From assembly GCA_958295985.1 (NCBI GenBank), contig OY282432.1, positions 2,885,001-2,949,000 of the forward strand: a DNA stretch of 64,000 nt, written 5' to 3'. The stretch is from an uncultured Candidatus Binatia bacterium (GTDB taxonomy: Bacteria; Desulfobacterota; Binatia; UBA9968; JAJDTQ01). The first letter of the stretch is position 1, and the number at the start of each line of letters is the position of its first letter. Shown here one piece after another: positions 25,258 through 34,819 of the stretch. The notes under the pieces are model-generated. The model saw only the letters and a program-made list of their open reading frames with translations. It made no database searches and was not told the DNA's origin. Position numbers and translations under genes: made by a program.

Positions 25258-25865
25258 ACCACGGGAGCGTCTTCCCCCGCGGCCGGGTCAACGCTTTGTT
25301 CCCGGCCGTGGCCTGTCTCGTGGCCGCCTTCGTGCTGCCGGCATGCGGGCCTTCGACCGGGCCCGAGCCGTCAGCGGCTGTGCCCCCGAGAGCCCGGCCC
25401 GACGTTTTGGCCGCGCCGCCGGCCCTCGGTACGGCCCGTGAACGCAGCCTTCCGATGCAACGCGGCTCGTCGCCGCAGCGCATCGCCTCCGTGCGCATGA
25501 CCGAGCAGGCCAGACGGCTGCTCCGGTCCGGGCAATACGCGCGGGCGCTGACCAGACTCGAACAGGGCCTCTCCACCGACGGGAGCAATCCGTACGCCCA
25601 CTACTACATCGCGTTGGCCCACCACCGATTGGGGAACTTCAAGGCTTCGCTGGATTTCCTGGACGCGGCCGAGGCCGTTATGGGTCATAGTCCTCCCTGG
25701 CTGGTGCAGAGCCTGGTGCTGCGGGGCGACAACCTCCGGGCGCTGGGGCGGTTCGGTCCTGCGGGCGCGGCCTACCGGAGGGCTCTTTCCATGGATCCCG
25801 CCAACCGCTCGGCGAACCGCGGGTTGCTGTGGGCGCGGCAACGGTCGAGGACCCAATCGTGGTAG
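25248..25865 (+). CDS. TPR-repeat lipoprotein
   Basis: A 205-residue protein with a lipoprotein signal ending in LPAC. The GTG at 25248 with GGTGG just upstream places the signal correctly; it overlaps the PBP1B stop by 10 bases. After a Pro/Ala-rich tether, residues about 85-200 form two to three TPR-like helical repeats (RRLLRSGQYARALTRLEQGL, then NPYAHYYIALAHHRLGN). It is probably held in the inner leaflet of the outer membrane or in the inner membrane. The overlap suggests joint expression with PBP1B. Confidence 0.75.
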   Translation: MRINHGSVFPRGRVNALFPAVACLVAAFVLPACGPSTGPEPSAAVPPRARPDVLAAPPALGTARERSLPMQRGSSPQRIASVRMTEQARRLLRSGQYARALTRLEQGLSTDGSNPYAHYYIALAHHRLGNFKASLDFLDAAEAVMGHSPPWLVQSLVLRGDNLRALGRFGPAGAAYRRALSMDPANRSANRGLLWARQRSRTQSW

Positions 25866-25919
25866 GTCCGTCATTCCATCGATGCGTATTCTTGAGACAC
25901 AACACCGGAGGGGTGCGTC

Positions 25920-26915
25920 GTGATCGTGTTGGGCGTTGAGACGTCGTGTGACGATACCGCGGCTGCGGTCCTCGAAGACGGCAGGGCCGTTCGAGCCAAC
26001 CTGGTGTCATCCCAGGATGCCGTGCATGCACCCTATGGCGGGATCGTCCCCGAGATGGCCTCACGCCAGCACATTGGAACCATCCAGCCCCTGGTGGATC
26101 GGGCCCTGGAGCAGGCCGGCGTGGCCCACGGGGAGCTCGACGGCCTGGCGGTGACCTACGGTCCCGGGTTGACCGGTTCGCTGCTGGTGGGCCTCTCCTT
26201 CGTCAAGGGATGGTCCTTTCGTTCCGGCATCCCCTACGTGGGGGTCAACCACCTGGAAGCGCACGTGTTGTCCATCTTCCTGGAGAAGGAAGTGGCCTTC
26301 CCTTACCTCGCGCTGGTGGCCTCGGGGGGGCACACGCTGCTGTACATCGTCCGGTCGTTCGGAGACTACGAGCATCTCGGCGGCACGCTTGACGACGCCG
26401 CGGGTGAAGCCTACGACAAGGTCGCCAAGATGATGGGGCTGGGGTTCCCCGGTGGGCGGGTCATCGACGATCTGGCGAAGACCGGCGATCCCCGTGCCGT
26501 GGCTTTCCCCCGGGCGCGCCTGCGTACCCCTTACGACTTCAGCTTCAGCGGCCTGAAGACTTCCGTCTGGCACTACCTCACCCGCAAGCGACAGGACCGT
26601 TGGCGCGACGAGATGGCCGACATCGCGGCGAGCTTTCAGGAGGCGGTGGTGGACATGTTGATCGCCCCGACCCTCAGGGCGGCAGCGGAGTTCGGCATCA
26701 AGGGCATCGTGCTGGGCGGCGGGGTCTCGGCCAACAGCCGTCTCCGGGGCAAGATGGCCGAGAAGGCCGGCGAGGCGGGAGCGGAGCTTCATTACCCGTC
26801 GCCGCGCTACTGCACCGACAACGGCGCCATGGTGGCGCTGGTCGGCAGCCACCGGCTGGAGCAGGGCGGGCGAAACGGTCCCCGCCTGAACGCCGATCCC
26901 GCGCTGATCCTCTGA
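25920..26915 (+). CDS. tsaD: tRNA N6-adenosine threonylcarbamoyltransferase
   Basis: A 331-residue TsaD (Gcp/Kae1), which transfers the threonylcarbamoyl group to A37 of ANN-decoding tRNAs. The metal-binding HLEAH is present, with ETSCDDTAAAV at the start, ASGGHT and LGGGVSANSRLR in the ASKHA fold. The start is a GTG at 25920 preceded by GGAGGGG about 8 bases away. It lies 54 bases after the TPR lipoprotein. Confidence 0.95.
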   Translation: MIVLGVETSCDDTAAAVLEDGRAVRANLVSSQDAVHAPYGGIVPEMASRQHIGTIQPLVDRALEQAGVAHGELDGLAVTYGPGLTGSLLVGLSFVKGWSFRSGIPYVGVNHLEAHVLSIFLEKEVAFPYLALVASGGHTLLYIVRSFGDYEHLGGTLDDAAGEAYDKVAKMMGLGFPGGRVIDDLAKTGDPRAVAFPRARLRTPYDFSFSGLKTSVWHYLTRKRQDRWRDEMADIAASFQEAVVDMLIAPTLRAAAEFGIKGIVLGGGVSANSRLRGKMAEKAGEAGAELHYPSPRYCTDNGAMVALVGSHRLEQGGRNGPRLNADPALIL

Positions 26916-26938
26916 GGAGACTCCTGATCCTCGTCTCC

Positions 26939-26968
26939 ATTCGTCTTGAGCGAAGCGAAGTCGAAGGA
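26939..26968. repeat. CTTGAGCGAAGCGAAG-type intergenic repeat
   Basis: A 30-base element centred on CTTGAGCGAAGCGAAGTCGAAGG between tsaD and rsmA. Related copies are at 28741, 29430 and 36817 (shared core CCTGAGCGnAGCG). It supplies a spurious in-frame TTG upstream of rsmA. Confidence 0.5.
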
Positions 26969-26987
26969 AGCGAAGCCCAGGGACCTC

Positions 26988-27860
26988 ATGGCGACCCTTC
27001 ATCAAGAGGCCCGGAGCGCTTGGCGCGAGTTGGGCTTTGCACCCAGCAAGGCCCGGGGCCAGAACTTTCTCGTCCATCGCCGTGTCATCGAGAGCATTCT
27101 GCAACTCCTCGACTTGGGTGAAGACGACCGTATCCTGGAAGTGGGACCCGGGTTGGGGTTCGTCACCCGCTGTCTGGTGGGCAAGAGGCGGAGCGTCTGG
27201 GCCATCGAGGTGGATCCGTTGCTGGTGCAATGGCTCCGCAACGGACCGCTGGGATCGTGTCCGGATTTCCACCTCGTCCACGAGGACGTATTGGTCACGG
27301 ACTTCGATCGCCTCCTGCCCGAAGCAGAGGTCAAGGTGGTGGCGAATCTTCCCTACAGCGTGGCCGCGCCGGTGCTGCTGCGCCTGTTCGAGGCCGGGCA
27401 GCATTTCTCCCATCTCGTCGTCATGTTGCAGAAGGAAGTGGCGCGCAGGCTCGCGGCGGAGCCCGGGACCGGCGCTTACGGGGCGCTTGCGGTGTGGTGC
27501 CGGCTGTACGGGCGGGTGACCCGGAAGTTGGCGGTATCGCCGGAAGCGTTCACGCCCAGGCCCAGGGTCGACTCCACGCTCTTGAGGATAGAGCTGCACC
27601 GGGAGCCGCTGGTCCCCGCCGACGACATTCCGCTGCTGCGGGCGGTGGTACGCGCCGGGTTTGCCCGCCGGCGCAAGATGCTGGGCAACGCGTTGGCGGG
27701 TCTGTTCGAGGCCCGGGCCGGAACGATTTTCCATCGGGCCGGCATCGACCCCCGGCGCCGGGCCGAAACACTGGACTTGCCGGAGTTCGGCCGGTTGGCC
27801 CGCGCATACAAGGAGGCCGGCGGCGCGAAAGGGAACAGGGACCATGCCGGAGTTGCCTGA
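26988..27860 (+). CDS. rsmA: 16S rRNA dimethyladenosine transferase
   Basis: A 290-residue RsmA/KsgA that dimethylates two adjacent adenosines near the 3' end of 16S rRNA. GQNFLVHRRV is the N-terminal clamp, EVGPGLGFVT the SAM-binding motif and NLPYSV the catalytic motif. C-terminal helices complete the fold. Start: ATG at 26988 with AGGGA 5 bases upstream, just past the repeat; the earlier in-frame TTG lies inside the repeat and is unlikely. It overlaps mutM by 17 bases. Confidence 0.93.
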   Translation: MATLHQEARSAWRELGFAPSKARGQNFLVHRRVIESILQLLDLGEDDRILEVGPGLGFVTRCLVGKRRSVWAIEVDPLLVQWLRNGPLGSCPDFHLVHEDVLVTDFDRLLPEAEVKVVANLPYSVAAPVLLRLFEAGQHFSHLVVMLQKEVARRLAAEPGTGAYGALAVWCRLYGRVTRKLAVSPEAFTPRPRVDSTLLRIELHREPLVPADDIPLLRAVVRAGFARRRKMLGNALAGLFEARAGTIFHRAGIDPRRRAETLDLPEFGRLARAYKEAGGAKGNRDHAGVA

Positions 27861-28665
27861 AGTCGAGACCGTGTGCCGCACGCTGCACAAGCGGCTACGG
27901 GGCGTGAGAATCCTTCAGGTTCGGGTCATCGAGGGCCGCTTGCGGCAGCCCGTGGCCGCGGACTTCGGGACCCGTCTGGAGGGTAGGGTGGTGGCCGCCG
28001 TGACCCGGCGCGGCAAGTACATCGTGGCGGAGCTGGACGGAGGCTGGACCTGGGTCTCGCACCTGGGCATGTCGGGCAAGCTCACCTTGCGGGAGCGGGA
28101 CGCGTCCATGGAGAAGCACGATCACATCGTCTTCACGCTCGACGACGGTCACGACCTGCGCTATCACGACCCGCGCCGGTTCGGGCTCTGCGTGGTGTTG
28201 CCGAGCGGCGACTTGAACGTGTGGCCGCCTTTCGCCAAACTCGGGTTGGATCCGCTGGACCGCGGTTTCACCGGCGACTATCTTTATCCGTTTCTGCACC
28301 GCTCCCGCAGAAGTATCCGGGATCTGCTGCTGGACCAGCAAATCGTCTGCGGGCTCGGCAACATCTACGTCAACGAGGTGCTTTTCCGCATCGGGGTTCG
28401 CCCCACCCGTCGGGGTCACCGCGTATCGAGAGCGTTGAGCGCGGAGCTGGGACGCGAGATTTCCACGCTGCTGCGCGAAGCCATCCGATGGCGCGGCACC
28501 TCGGTGTCGGACTACCGCGACGGCAACGATCGTCGCGGCGGCTTTCAATGGCGGCTCCAGGTGTACGACAGGAAAGGCGCGCCCTGCTATGGGTGCGCCA
28601 CCCCCATCAAGAGGATCGGCCTCGGCAACCGCGGCGGTTTCTATTGCCCGCGGTGCCAGCGCTAG
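27844..28665 (+). CDS. mutM: formamidopyrimidine-DNA glycosylase
   Basis: A 273-residue MutM/Fpg, which removes 8-oxoguanine and other oxidised purines. The N-terminus PELPEVET gives the catalytic Pro and Glu, the Lys for beta-elimination is in LGMSGKL, and the C-terminal zinc finger is CYGC...CPRC ending in QR. Start: ATG at 27844, overlapping rsmA. The TAG stop (28663-28665) is shared with the outer end of a MITE-like arm, but the protein ends at the usual family position, so the insertion did no visible harm. Confidence 0.95.
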   Translation: MPELPEVETVCRTLHKRLRGVRILQVRVIEGRLRQPVAADFGTRLEGRVVAAVTRRGKYIVAELDGGWTWVSHLGMSGKLTLRERDASMEKHDHIVFTLDDGHDLRYHDPRRFGLCVVLPSGDLNVWPPFAKLGLDPLDRGFTGDYLYPFLHRSRRSIRDLLLDQQIVCGLGNIYVNEVLFRIGVRPTRRGHRVSRALSAELGREISTLLREAIRWRGTSVSDYRDGNDRRGGFQWRLQVYDRKGAPCYGCATPIKRIGLGNRGGFYCPRCQR

Positions 28666-28731
28666 TGTCCTGTCCCATATGAACGGTGGATAAGGTGCGC
28701 AGGACTGTTCGTCGTCGGCAAGGCGCGACAA
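28663..28731. mobile_element. MITE-like element, single-arm remnant (copy 3)
   Basis: 69 bases starting TAGTGTCCTGTCCC, then ACGGTGGATAAGGTGCGCAGGAC and GTCGTCGGCAAGGCGCGACAA, which match the outward-read right arm of copy 1 at 3668-3830. The second arm is missing and the CCTGAGCG-type repeat begins 10 bases later. The leading TAG is the mutM stop codon, as copy 1 provides the metF stop. Confidence 0.6.
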
Positions 28732-28740
28732 GAATGGCGC

Positions 28741-28776
28741 CCTTCGACTTCGCTCCGCTACGCCCAGGCCGAACGG
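28741..28776. repeat. CCTGAGCG-type intergenic repeat (inverted orientation)
   Basis: CCTTCGACTTCGCTCCGCTACGCCC is the complement of GGGCGTAGCGGAGCGAAGTCGAAGG, the same family as 26939 and 36817. It directly follows the broken MITE arm, in the gap between the convergent mutM and gamma-carbonic-anhydrase-like genes. Confidence 0.5.
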
Positions 28777-28804
28777 TTTGTAGCCGGTCTCTCTTCATTG
28801 GGCG

Positions 28805-29332
28805 TCAACCCACCACCTTGTAGTCGCCGCCCAGGTAGCTCCTGCACAGCTCGACATAGGTGGAAGACCCCATCTTGATCCAGTTGAGGGCCTCGCCGCT
28901 GATCTCCTTCTTGAACCGGGCCGGACTGCCCGCGGCCAGGCAGCGCGCGGGAATCCGGGTGTGCGGCACGACCACGCTGCCCGCGGCGATGAGGGACTCC
29001 TCACCGATCTCGGTGTCCTCCAGCAGCGTCGCGTTCATGCCGATGATGGCGGATCGACGGATGGTGCTGCCTTCCATGATGGCGGCGTGCCCCACGGTCA
29101 CGTCCTCTTCGATGATCACGGCACCCTCGCCCGAATGGATCACGCAGTTGTCCTGGATACTGGTCCTGGCGCCGATCACGATGGGGTTCTGGTTCTCGTC
29201 GGAACGGAGCACGGCGCCGAACCAGATGCTCGCTCCGGCCTCCACGGTGACGTCGCCGATGAGCACCGCGGTGGGAGCGACAAAGGCTTCGGGCGAGACA
29301 TTGGGGCGGCGCCCCTTGTATTGGATCAGCAT
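28805..29332 (-). CDS. gamma-carbonic-anhydrase-like hexapeptide protein
   Basis: A 175-residue left-handed beta-helix protein of the gamma-carbonic-anhydrase/YrdA/PaaY group. Hexapeptide repeats fill the chain and a C-terminal helix closes it. Two of the three zinc His are visible (His66 in CVIHSG and His82 in TVGHAA). The third, expected in the usual GHxxxxHG, is Glu87 (AAIMEG), so metal binding and carbonic anhydrase activity are doubtful. Start: ATG at 29332 with GGGAGG 7 bases upstream. It may be a scaffold or act on another substrate. Confidence 0.8.
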   Translation of the reverse strand: MLIQYKGRRPNVSPEAFVAPTAVLIGDVTVEAGASIWFGAVLRSDENQNPIVIGARTSIQDNCVIHSGEGAVIIEEDVTVGHAAIMEGSTIRRSAIIGMNATLLEDTEIGEESLIAAGSVVVPHTRIPARCLAAGSPARFKKEISGEALNWIKMGSSTYVELCRSYLGGDYKVVG

Positions 29333-29429
29333 TCAGTTGCCTCCCTGGGCGGATGACGGGACACGGGTGATCTCGAAAATACGGCGCCGGGTCAAGACGC
29401 CCGGAGGTCGAAGCGGAGCCTTTCCATGG

Positions 29430-29515
29430 TCACCCTGAGCGGAGCGAAGGGTCCTCCCGCGGTAGCCGAGACTCTTCGCTCCGCTCAGGATCACAGTCTC
29501 CGCTCAGAATGACAG
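29430..29515. repeat. cluster of CCTGAGCG-type repeats forming an inverted repeat
   Basis: CCTGAGCGGAGCGAAG (29434-29449) and its complement CTTCGCTCCGCTCAGG (29474-29489) form a 16-bp inverted repeat. A third partial copy (CCGCTCAGAATGACAG) lies at 29500-29515. The third copy runs into the 3' end of lhgO and contains its stop codon. The cluster could act as a hairpin between lhgO and the gamma-CA-like gene. Confidence 0.6.
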
Positions 29516-30772
29516 GTTCGGCGGGACTTTGGAAAGACCCTGGAGGTCGAAGTGTCGTGTTGCCGTCCGGCAGATGGCGTCGGCGATCCCCAGGGACGAG
29601 GTGGCGCCGGGCGACGGGGCGTTGAGAACGTGGATGGCGCCTTCCGACTCGGCGATGACGAAGTCATCGACAAGCCGCCCGCTGGCGGACACCGCCTGGG
29701 CGCGCACGCCCGCGCCGCTGTACACCAGATCTTCCGACTGGATGGCGGGAACGAGGCGCTGGAGTTCGCGAGTGAAGGCGCGCTTGTCGAACGAGCGTCG
29801 AAGCTCCGGCAGGGAGGTCTTCCAGTGCTTTCGCGCCATGCCCCAGAAACCGCGGTAGGAGAATATCTCGTACAAGTCCCGCAGGTTGACGTCGCTCTGC
29901 CGGTAGCCCTGCCGCGCGAACGCCAGCACGGCGTTGGGTCCCACCTCCACGCGGCCGTGCACCGTGGGCGTGAAGTGAACTCCCAGAAACGGGAACTGTG
30001 GATCGGGCACGGGATAGACCAGACCCTTTACGAACCCCTGTTTCTCCGGTTTGAGACGGTGGTACTCGCCCCGGAAGGGAACGATCCGAACGGGTTCGTC
30101 GATGCCGCCGCGTACGCTGGCTGCGAACCCCGGGGTCATGGCGGCCACACGGTCGACGAACAGTCCCGCGCAGTTGATCACCTTGCGGGTCTCCAGGGTG
30201 TCTCGCGAGGTCTCGACGACGAACCCGCGCGGCAACCGCGCCATGCCGGTGACCTCGCACGACGTGCGGATGGCGCCGCCCGAGGCTTCGAAGAGCCGTG
30301 CATAGGCTCGGGCCACGTCTCCGAAGTCGATGATCCCGGTGAAGGGGGCATGGAGCGCCTGCAATCCCGTGCAGTGGGGCTCGATCTCCCGGAGCTCCTC
30401 GGGACCGATGGCGCGTACGCCTTCCACGCCGTTGGCCTGGGCCCGCCGGTGCAACTCCTCCAGGCGCGGCAGCTCCTCGGGGCGTGTGGCGACGATAACC
30501 TTGCCGCAAAGGTCGTAGTGGATGCCGTGCTCGTCGCAGAACTCCAGCAGCGCCTTCTTGCCGGCCACGCAGGTCTGCGCCTTCACGGATCCCGGCCGGT
30601 AATAGATGCCGGAGTGGAGCACGCCGCTGTTGTGGCCGGTCTGATGCGTGCCGAGCTCCGCTTCCTTCTCCAGCAGCGCACACCGCAACCCGGGATGGTC
30701 CCGTACCATGCGCATGGCCGTCGCCAACCCTACGATGCCGCCGCCGATGACCGTCAGATCGAATGTTTCCAT
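29504..30772 (-). CDS. lhgO: L-2-hydroxyglutarate oxidase/dehydrogenase
   Basis: A 422-residue FAD-dependent oxidoreductase of the DAO fold. The Rossmann motif VIGGGIVGLAT is at the N-terminus, followed by HNSGVLHSGIYY, then VPFRGEYH, and the C-terminal APSPGATSSLGIA typical of LhgO. It oxidises L-2-hydroxyglutarate to 2-oxoglutarate and passes electrons to the membrane quinone pool. The start is the ATG at 30772; no clear ribosome site precedes it. The last residues (NLSF) and the stop TGA fall in the CCTGAGCG-type repeat. It is divergent from uvrB. Confidence 0.9.
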   Translation of the reverse strand: METFDLTVIGGGIVGLATAMRMVRDHPGLRCALLEKEAELGTHQTGHNSGVLHSGIYYRPGSVKAQTCVAGKKALLEFCDEHGIHYDLCGKVIVATRPEELPRLEELHRRAQANGVEGVRAIGPEELREIEPHCTGLQALHAPFTGIIDFGDVARAYARLFEASGGAIRTSCEVTGMARLPRGFVVETSRDTLETRKVINCAGLFVDRVAAMTPGFAASVRGGIDEPVRIVPFRGEYHRLKPEKQGFVKGLVYPVPDPQFPFLGVHFTPTVHGRVEVGPNAVLAFARQGYRQSDVNLRDLYEIFSYRGFWGMARKHWKTSLPELRRSFDKRAFTRELQRLVPAIQSEDLVYSGAGVRAQAVSASGRLVDDFVIAESEGAIHVLNAPSPGATSSLGIADAICRTATRHFDLQGLSKVPPNLSF

Positions 30773-30944
30773 GGGATGAGATCGGAGGCCGCTCCCGCGC
30801 CGCTCAAGGCGGCCGTCCGAGACAGGAGACCTTAACAGCTTCCTCCCGAGCGTGTCCAGGGAACTGCTCTTGAGCCGGACCCGGTTTGCATCGGGTGGCC
30901 CCGAAGTTTTGCACACCCCTGCCTCGCGGTGTTATTCCTGAGTC

Positions 30945-32969
30945 ATGCTCAAGCAGCGGAAGGCGGGGCAGTTTCGTCTGGTGGCCGACTTCCAGCCTCA
31001 GGGCGACCAGCCACGGGCCATCGAGCAACTGGTGGACGGGCTGGACAGGGGGCGCCGCCACCAGGTGCTGCTGGGGGTCACGGGCTCCGGCAAGACCTTC
31101 ACCATGGCCAACGTCATCAGCCGGATCAACCGGCCCACCCTGGTGATCGCGCCCAACAAGACGCTGGCGGCGCAACTCTACAACGAGTTCCGCCTGCTCT
31201 TGCCGGACAACGCGGTCCGCTACTTCGTCAGCTACTACGACTACTTCCAGCCCGAGGCCTACGTCCCCTCCACCGACACCTACATCGCCAAGGACGCCTC
31301 CATCAACGACGAGATCGACAAGCTGCGGCACGCCGCCACCATGGCGTTGCTGGAGCGCCAGGACGTGGTCATCGTCGCCAGCGTCTCCTGCATCTACGGA
31401 CTCGGCTCGCCCGAATCCTACTTCGACCTGATGGTCTACCTCGAAGAGGGGATGCGCATCGACCGCGACCGGATGCTGCGCAAGCTGGTGGACATCCAGT
31501 ACGAGCGGGTGGACTACGATTTCCATCGCGGCACGTTTCGGGTCCGGGGGGACACGGTGGAAGTCTTCCCGGCCTACGAGGACAGGTCGGCGTTGCGTAT
31601 CGAGTTCTTCGACGACGTGGTGGAGTCGCTGATGGAGGTGGACCCGCTGCGCGGCAAGGCGCGCCGCCGCGTGGACAAGGCCACGATCTATCCCGCCAGC
31701 CACTATGTCACCACCGCCGAGCGCATGAAGTCGGCGGTGGCGGCGATCCGGGAGGAGCTCCGGGAACGGCTGGTCGAGCTCAAGCGGGAAAACAAACTGC
31801 TGGAGGCGCAACGTCTCCGGCAGCGGACTCTCTACGACCTCGAACTGTTGGAGGAAATGGGGTATTGCCCGGGCCTGGAAAACTATTCCCGGCACCTGAC
31901 CGGACGGCGTCCCGGAGAGCCTCCGCCCACGCTGCTGAACTACTTCCCGGATGATTTCGTGCTGTTCGTGGACGAAAGCCACGTAACCGTTTCGCAGATC
32001 GGCGGCATGTACCGCGGCGACCGCTCCCGCAAGGAAACCCTGGTGGACTTCGGCTTCAGGCTGCCCTCGGCGCTGGACAACCGGCCGTTGAACTTCGAGG
32101 AATTCGCGGCCAGCGTGAACCAGACGGTTTATGTTTCGGCCACTCCTGCCGATTATGAGATCATGAAGAGCGGCAACGTCCGGGTGGAGCAGTTGATCCG
32201 TCCCACCGGCCTCACGGATCCGGAGATCGTGGTGCGGCCCGCGGCCACGCAGGTGGACGACCTGCTGGAAGAGATCCGCAAGCGCACCGCGGTCGAGGCC
32301 CGGGTGCTGGTGACGACCCTGACCAAGCGCATGGCCGAGGATCTGACCGACTACTACCAGGACCTCAACGTCAAGGTCCGTTACCTCCACTCGGATATCG
32401 ACGCCATCGAACGGGTGGAGATCATCCGGGACCTTCGGAAAGGGGTCTTCGACGTGCTGGTGGGCATCAATCTCCTCCGGGAGGGTCTGGACCTCCCGGA
32501 AGTGTCGCTGGTGGCCATCCTCGACGCGGACAAGGAAGGGTTCCTCCGTTCGGAACGGTCGCTGATCCAGACCATCGGCCGGGCCGCGCGCAACGTGGAC
32601 GGCACGGTGATCCTCTACGCCGACATCATGACCGATTCCATGAAGCTGGCCATCGGCGAGACCGAACGCCGCCGCCGGGTCCAGCAGTCCTTCAACGAGG
32701 AGCACGGCATCGTCCCCCGGAGCGTGGTCAAGCAGATCGACGAGCCGCTGATCCAGGCCTACGACGCGGACTACGTGGACGTTCCGCTGGTGGCCGACGA
32801 CGGACCGCCTCCCAACGAGATCCCCCGGATGGTGGAGAAGCTCAGGAAGGAGATGAAGCAGGCCTCCGACCGGCTGGAATTCGAAAAGGCCGCCGAACTC
32901 AGGGACCGTATCCGCGTGCTGCAGGAAAAGGAACTGTCCGGTCCCTACCTCTCCAGAGGGCCGTCATGA
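30945..32969 (+). CDS. uvrB: excinuclease ABC subunit B
   Basis: A 674-residue UvrB, the helicase-like damage-verification subunit of nucleotide excision repair. Walker A is GVTGSGKT (44-51). The beta-hairpin region [12 protein letters not shown] follows, then DESHV, the SATP motif and QTIGRAARN. The UVR motif that contacts UvrC is at the C-terminus. Length is normal. It overlaps uvrC by 4 bases (ATGA). No clear LexA box is visible in the 172-base gap upstream. Confidence 0.97.
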   Translation: MLKQRKAGQFRLVADFQPQGDQPRAIEQLVDGLDRGRRHQVLLGVTGSGKTFTMANVISRINRPTLVIAPNKTLAAQLYNEFRLLLPDNAVRYFVSYYDYFQPEAYVPSTDTYIAKDASINDEIDKLRHAATMALLERQDVVIVASVSCIYGLGSPESYFDLMVYLEEGMRIDRDRMLRKLVDIQYERVDYDFHRGTFRVRGDTVEVFPAYEDRSALRIEFFDDVVESLMEVDPLRGKARRRVDKATIYPASHYVTTAERMKSAVAAIREELRERLVELKRENKLLEAQRLRQRTLYDLELLEEMGYCPGLENYSRHLTGRRPGEPPPTLLNYFPDDFVLFVDESHVTVSQIGGMYRGDRSRKETLVDFGFRLPSALDNRPLNFEEFAASVNQTVYVSATPADYEIMKSGNVRVEQLIRPTGLTDPEIVVRPAATQVDDLLEEIRKRTAVEARVLVTTLTKRMAEDLTDYYQDLNVKVRYLHSDIDAIERVEIIRDLRKGVFDVLVGINLLREGLDLPEVSLVAILDADKEGFLRSERSLIQTIGRAARNVDGTVILYADIMTDSMKLAIGETERRRRVQQSFNEEHGIVPRSVVKQIDEPLIQAYDADYVDVPLVADDGPPPNEIPRMVEKLRKEMKQASDRLEFEKAAELRDRIRVLQEKELSGPYLSRGPS

Positions 32970-34819
32970 AGATCGCGGAGCTCAGCGAGAACCTCGACAC
33001 GCTTCCGACCGGCCCCGGCGTCTATCTGATGCGGGACGGCGCCGGGAAGGTGATCTACGTGGGCAAGGCCAAGGACCTGCGGTCCCGGGTCCGTGGGTAC
33101 CTCCGGGGCGGCGACGGGCGGCCGCAGATCGTTTTCCTCATGCGCCAGGCCGGGGACATCGAGACCCTGGTCACCGGAAACGAAAAGGAAGCCCTGATCC
33201 TCGAGAACAACCTGATCAAACAATACAAGCCGCGCTACAACATCCGGCTGAAGGACGACAAGAGCTACCTGAGTATCAAGGTGACCGCCGGCCCCTGGGC
33301 CCGTGTGCTGGCCACCCGCAGCATCGTCAAGGACGGCAGCCGGTACTTCGGCCCCTACGCCTCCGCCGTGGCCGTGCGCGAGACCCTGGACGTGATCGAG
33401 AAACACTTCCTGCTCCGGACCTGTACCGACTACAACTTTCGCAGTCGAGACCGCCCGTGTTTGCAGTATCAGATCAAGCGCTGTCCGGCGCCCTGTGTAT
33501 ATCCCGTGGACCCGGAGGAGTACGCCGGAAACCTGGCGCAGGCGGTCCTGTTCATCGAAGGAAAGAGCGACGACCTGCTCAAGCACCTGCGAATCCGCAT
33601 GCAGGCCCGTGCCGAGGCGCTGGAGTTCGAACAGGCGGCCCGGATCCGGGACCGGATTCGGGCGGTGGAGAAGACCCTGGAGAAGCAGCGAATGGTGTCC
33701 CATTGGGGCGCGGACCAGGACATTTTCGGTCTGTACCGGGAGGGAGGGTTCATCGAAGTCCAGGTGATCTTCGTGCGGCAGGGAAAGCTCACCGGCAACC
33801 AGGCCTATTCCCTGGAAGACCACCAATTCGATGACGAGGAGATCGTTGCCGCCCTGTTGACGCAGTTCTACCAGGGGAACCGTTTCGTTCCGGACGAGAT
33901 CCTGGTGCCGGTGGAGTTGGAGGACCAAACCGTTCACGAGGACTACCTGGAGGAGCGAAAGGGCAGGAAGGTGACGTTGCACCGGCCGCGCCGGGGCGAG
34001 AAGCACAAGCTGCTGGAGATGGCGATGAACAACGCCCGGCAGAGCTTCAGCGAACGTCACGACCAGGAGCGGGAACGGGAGAAGATGCTGCGCGAGTTGC
34101 AACAGAAGCTCCGGCTGCGGCGGTATCCGCAACGGATCGAGTGCTACGATATCTCGATGATCCAGGGAAACCACGCCGTGGGGTCGCGGGTCTCGTTCTT
34201 CGACGGGCAGCCGGACAAGCAGCACTACCGGCGGTACCGGGTGCGCACCGTCGGTCCCGAGACCCGCGGAGACGATTTCGCCATGATGTACGAGGTCGTC
34301 AAGCGGCGGTTCCAGCGGGGCCTGCGGGAGTCGGACCTGCCGGATCTCATGGTGGTGGACGGCGGCAAGGGACAACTGCAGGTGGCCCTCACGGTGCTTG
34401 CGGACCTCGGGGTCAAGGACGTGGAAGTGGTGGCCCTGGCCAAGATGCGGGTCACCGCGGGACCGCGGCTGGCGGAAGTAGAACGGTCGGAAGAGCGTCT
34501 TTTCCTGCCCCGGCGCAGCAACCCGGTGGTGCTGCGGCGCAACTCCAACGCCCTTTTTCTCCTGCAACGCCTGCGGGACGAAGCCCATCGATTCGCCGTC
34601 ACCTATCACCGGACCATCCGGCGCCGCGAAACCCTGCGTTCCGGAGTGGACGGGATCCCCGGCGTGGGGCCGGCCCGAAGGCGGGCGCTGCTGCGGCGCT
34701 TCGGCAGCCTGAAACGGCTCCGGGACGCCTCGCTGGAAGAGTTGCTGGAAGTGCCTTCCATCACCCGGCCCCTGGCCCGGCGCATTCGCGATTCCTTCGA
34801 GGCAACGGACCGGCCGTGA
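32966..34819 (+). CDS. uvrC: excinuclease ABC subunit C
   Basis: A 617-residue UvrC, which makes both incisions in nucleotide excision repair. The GIY-YIG nuclease is at the N-terminus (GPGVYLMRD...[13 protein letters not shown]), a UVR motif at about residues 205-235, the RNase H-like nuclease in the middle ([23 protein letters not shown]), and the helix-hairpin-helix pair at the C-terminus ([15 protein letters not shown]). It is coupled to uvrB by a 4-base overlap and to comEC by GTGA. Confidence 0.97.
   Translation: MKIAELSENLDTLPTGPGVYLMRDGAGKVIYVGKAKDLRSRVRGYLRGGDGRPQIVFLMRQAGDIETLVTGNEKEALILENNLIKQYKPRYNIRLKDDKSYLSIKVTAGPWARVLATRSIVKDGSRYFGPYASAVAVRETLDVIEKHFLLRTCTDYNFRSRDRPCLQYQIKRCPAPCVYPVDPEEYAGNLAQAVLFIEGKSDDLLKHLRIRMQARAEALEFEQAARIRDRIRAVEKTLEKQRMVSHWGADQDIFGLYREGGFIEVQVIFVRQGKLTGNQAYSLEDHQFDDEEIVAALLTQFYQGNRFVPDEILVPVELEDQTVHEDYLEERKGRKVTLHRPRRGEKHKLLEMAMNNARQSFSERHDQEREREKMLRELQQKLRLRRYPQRIECYDISMIQGNHAVGSRVSFFDGQPDKQHYRRYRVRTVGPETRGDDFAMMYEVVKRRFQRGLRESDLPDLMVVDGGKGQLQVALTVLADLGVKDVEVVALAKMRVTAGPRLAEVERSEERLFLPRRSNPVVLRRNSNALFLLQRLRDEAHRFAVTYHRTIRRRETLRSGVDGIPGVGPARRRALLRRFGSLKRLRDASLEELLEVPSITRPLARRIRDSFEATDRP

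Noticed and set aside
26939-29515. CRISPR array suggested by short similar repeats at 26939, 28741 and 29430
   Set aside because: The copies are irregularly spaced, differ in sequence and orientation, and are separated by genes; no cas genes are present.
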